Part shown: positions 31,926 to 32,083 of the stretch, piece by piece
Numbering within the stretch: the first letter of the stretch is position 1
Layout: each line of letters starts with the position of its first letter
NCBI GenBank assembly: GCA_031272155.1
Contig: JAISUI010000003.1
Location: forward strand, 1-32,083
Source: Tannerella sp.
GTDB lineage: Bacteria > Bacteroidota > Bacteroidia > Bacteroidales > Tannerellaceae
DNA length: 32,083 nt
Direction: 5' to 3'
Notes under the pieces: model-generated
Told to the model about the DNA's origin: nothing
Databases searched by the model: none
The model's input: the letters and a program-made list of their open reading frames with translations, nothing else
Program-made: the position numbers and the translations under genes

Positions 31926-32083
31926 ATGCAGAAACCATCCATTCCCAAGGGGACGCGCGACTTCGCGCCCGAAGAGACGGCGCGGCGCAATTATATCTTC
32001 GACACCATCCGCGAAGTGTTTCACCTCTACGGCTACAGCCAGATCGAGACGCCGGCGATGGAGAACCTGTCAACGCTGACGGG
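31926..32083 (+). CDS. hisS: Histidyl-tRNA synthetase, 5' part only
   Basis: The first 52 codons before the window end read [53 protein letters not shown]. This is the characteristic N-terminus of HisRS (PKGTRDF..., then helix and class II motif 1 with YGYxxIETPxxE). The ORF track does not list it because it is cut by the edge. It charges tRNA-His. The C-ending codons (atc, ttc, gcg) are more frequent than in neighbouring genes. Confidence 0.92.
   Translation, partial: MQKPSIPKGTRDFAPEETARRNYIFDTIREVFHLYGYSQIETPAMENLSTLT

Overview
The window looks like a chromosomal segment from an anaerobic member of the Bacteroidales (Bacteroidota). Five things point there. Many intergenic regions carry the Bacteroidota -7 box TAnnTTTG, several with a TTTG/TTG -33 box about 19-21 bp upstream, and Shine-Dalgarno sequences are scarce. 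There are many Sec/lipobox (LxxC-type) exported proteins. Families typical of the phylum are present (DUF1573, DUF4129, DUF6340, lipoprotein GalM). A giant surface protein ends in a type IX secretion (T9SS) sorting domain. Oxidative defence is of the anaerobe type (rubrerythrin beside a PerR/Fur regulator). I cannot name a genus. No rRNA, tRNA, CRISPR array, IS element or prophage was seen, and no gene-free stretch exceeds 300 bases.

Layout. 1-1.3 kb: a partial exported protein with two tandem zinc ribbons, probably an OmpA-family protein, diverging from an ABM-fold lipoprotein. 1.4-2.5 kb: perR-rubrerythrin operon (minus strand) with a perfect inverted repeat over its promoter. 2.5-5.2 kb: DUF1573-DUF1573-meaB operon (minus). 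5.3-6.6 kb: thyA-folA operon (minus). 6.7-12.1 kb: one 5.4-kb T9SS surface-protein gene with a Gly-rich segment, many InlB/Listeria-Bacteroides repeats and two tandem units of exactly 663 bp. 12.2-15.5 kb: SpoIIM / multi-TM / DUF4129 operon (minus) diverging from an RDD membrane protein gene. 15.6-19 kb: small collagen-like lipoprotein, THUMP RNA methyltransferase and secreted M28 peptidase (plus). 19-20.1 kb: two tiny membrane-protein genes, a palindrome-rich spacer and a small exported protein (minus). 20.2-24.9 kb: sodium/sugar symporter, class II aldolase, an exported thioredoxin (minus) and a GalM lipoprotein. 25-30.5 kb: valS, a Tat-exported sugar isomerase-like protein, a DUF6340 lipoprotein and a zinc metallopeptidase. 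30.5-32 kb: a VCBS/FG-GAP lipoprotein and the 5' end of hisS.

Functionally this is mostly core chromosome: nucleotide and folate synthesis, aminoacyl-tRNA synthetases, RNA methylation, peroxide defence and sugar uptake/processing. It is interspersed with cell-envelope and surface proteins. The most unusual items are a 69-bp palindromic repeat inserted in frame inside valS, a diverged 69-bp in-frame duplication inside galM, the operator-like palindrome over the perR promoter together with a Fur-type Glu in the regulator, the giant repeat protein, and a palindrome-rich control region next to two orphan small membrane proteins. I did not find a clear, self-contained new defence or biosynthetic system.
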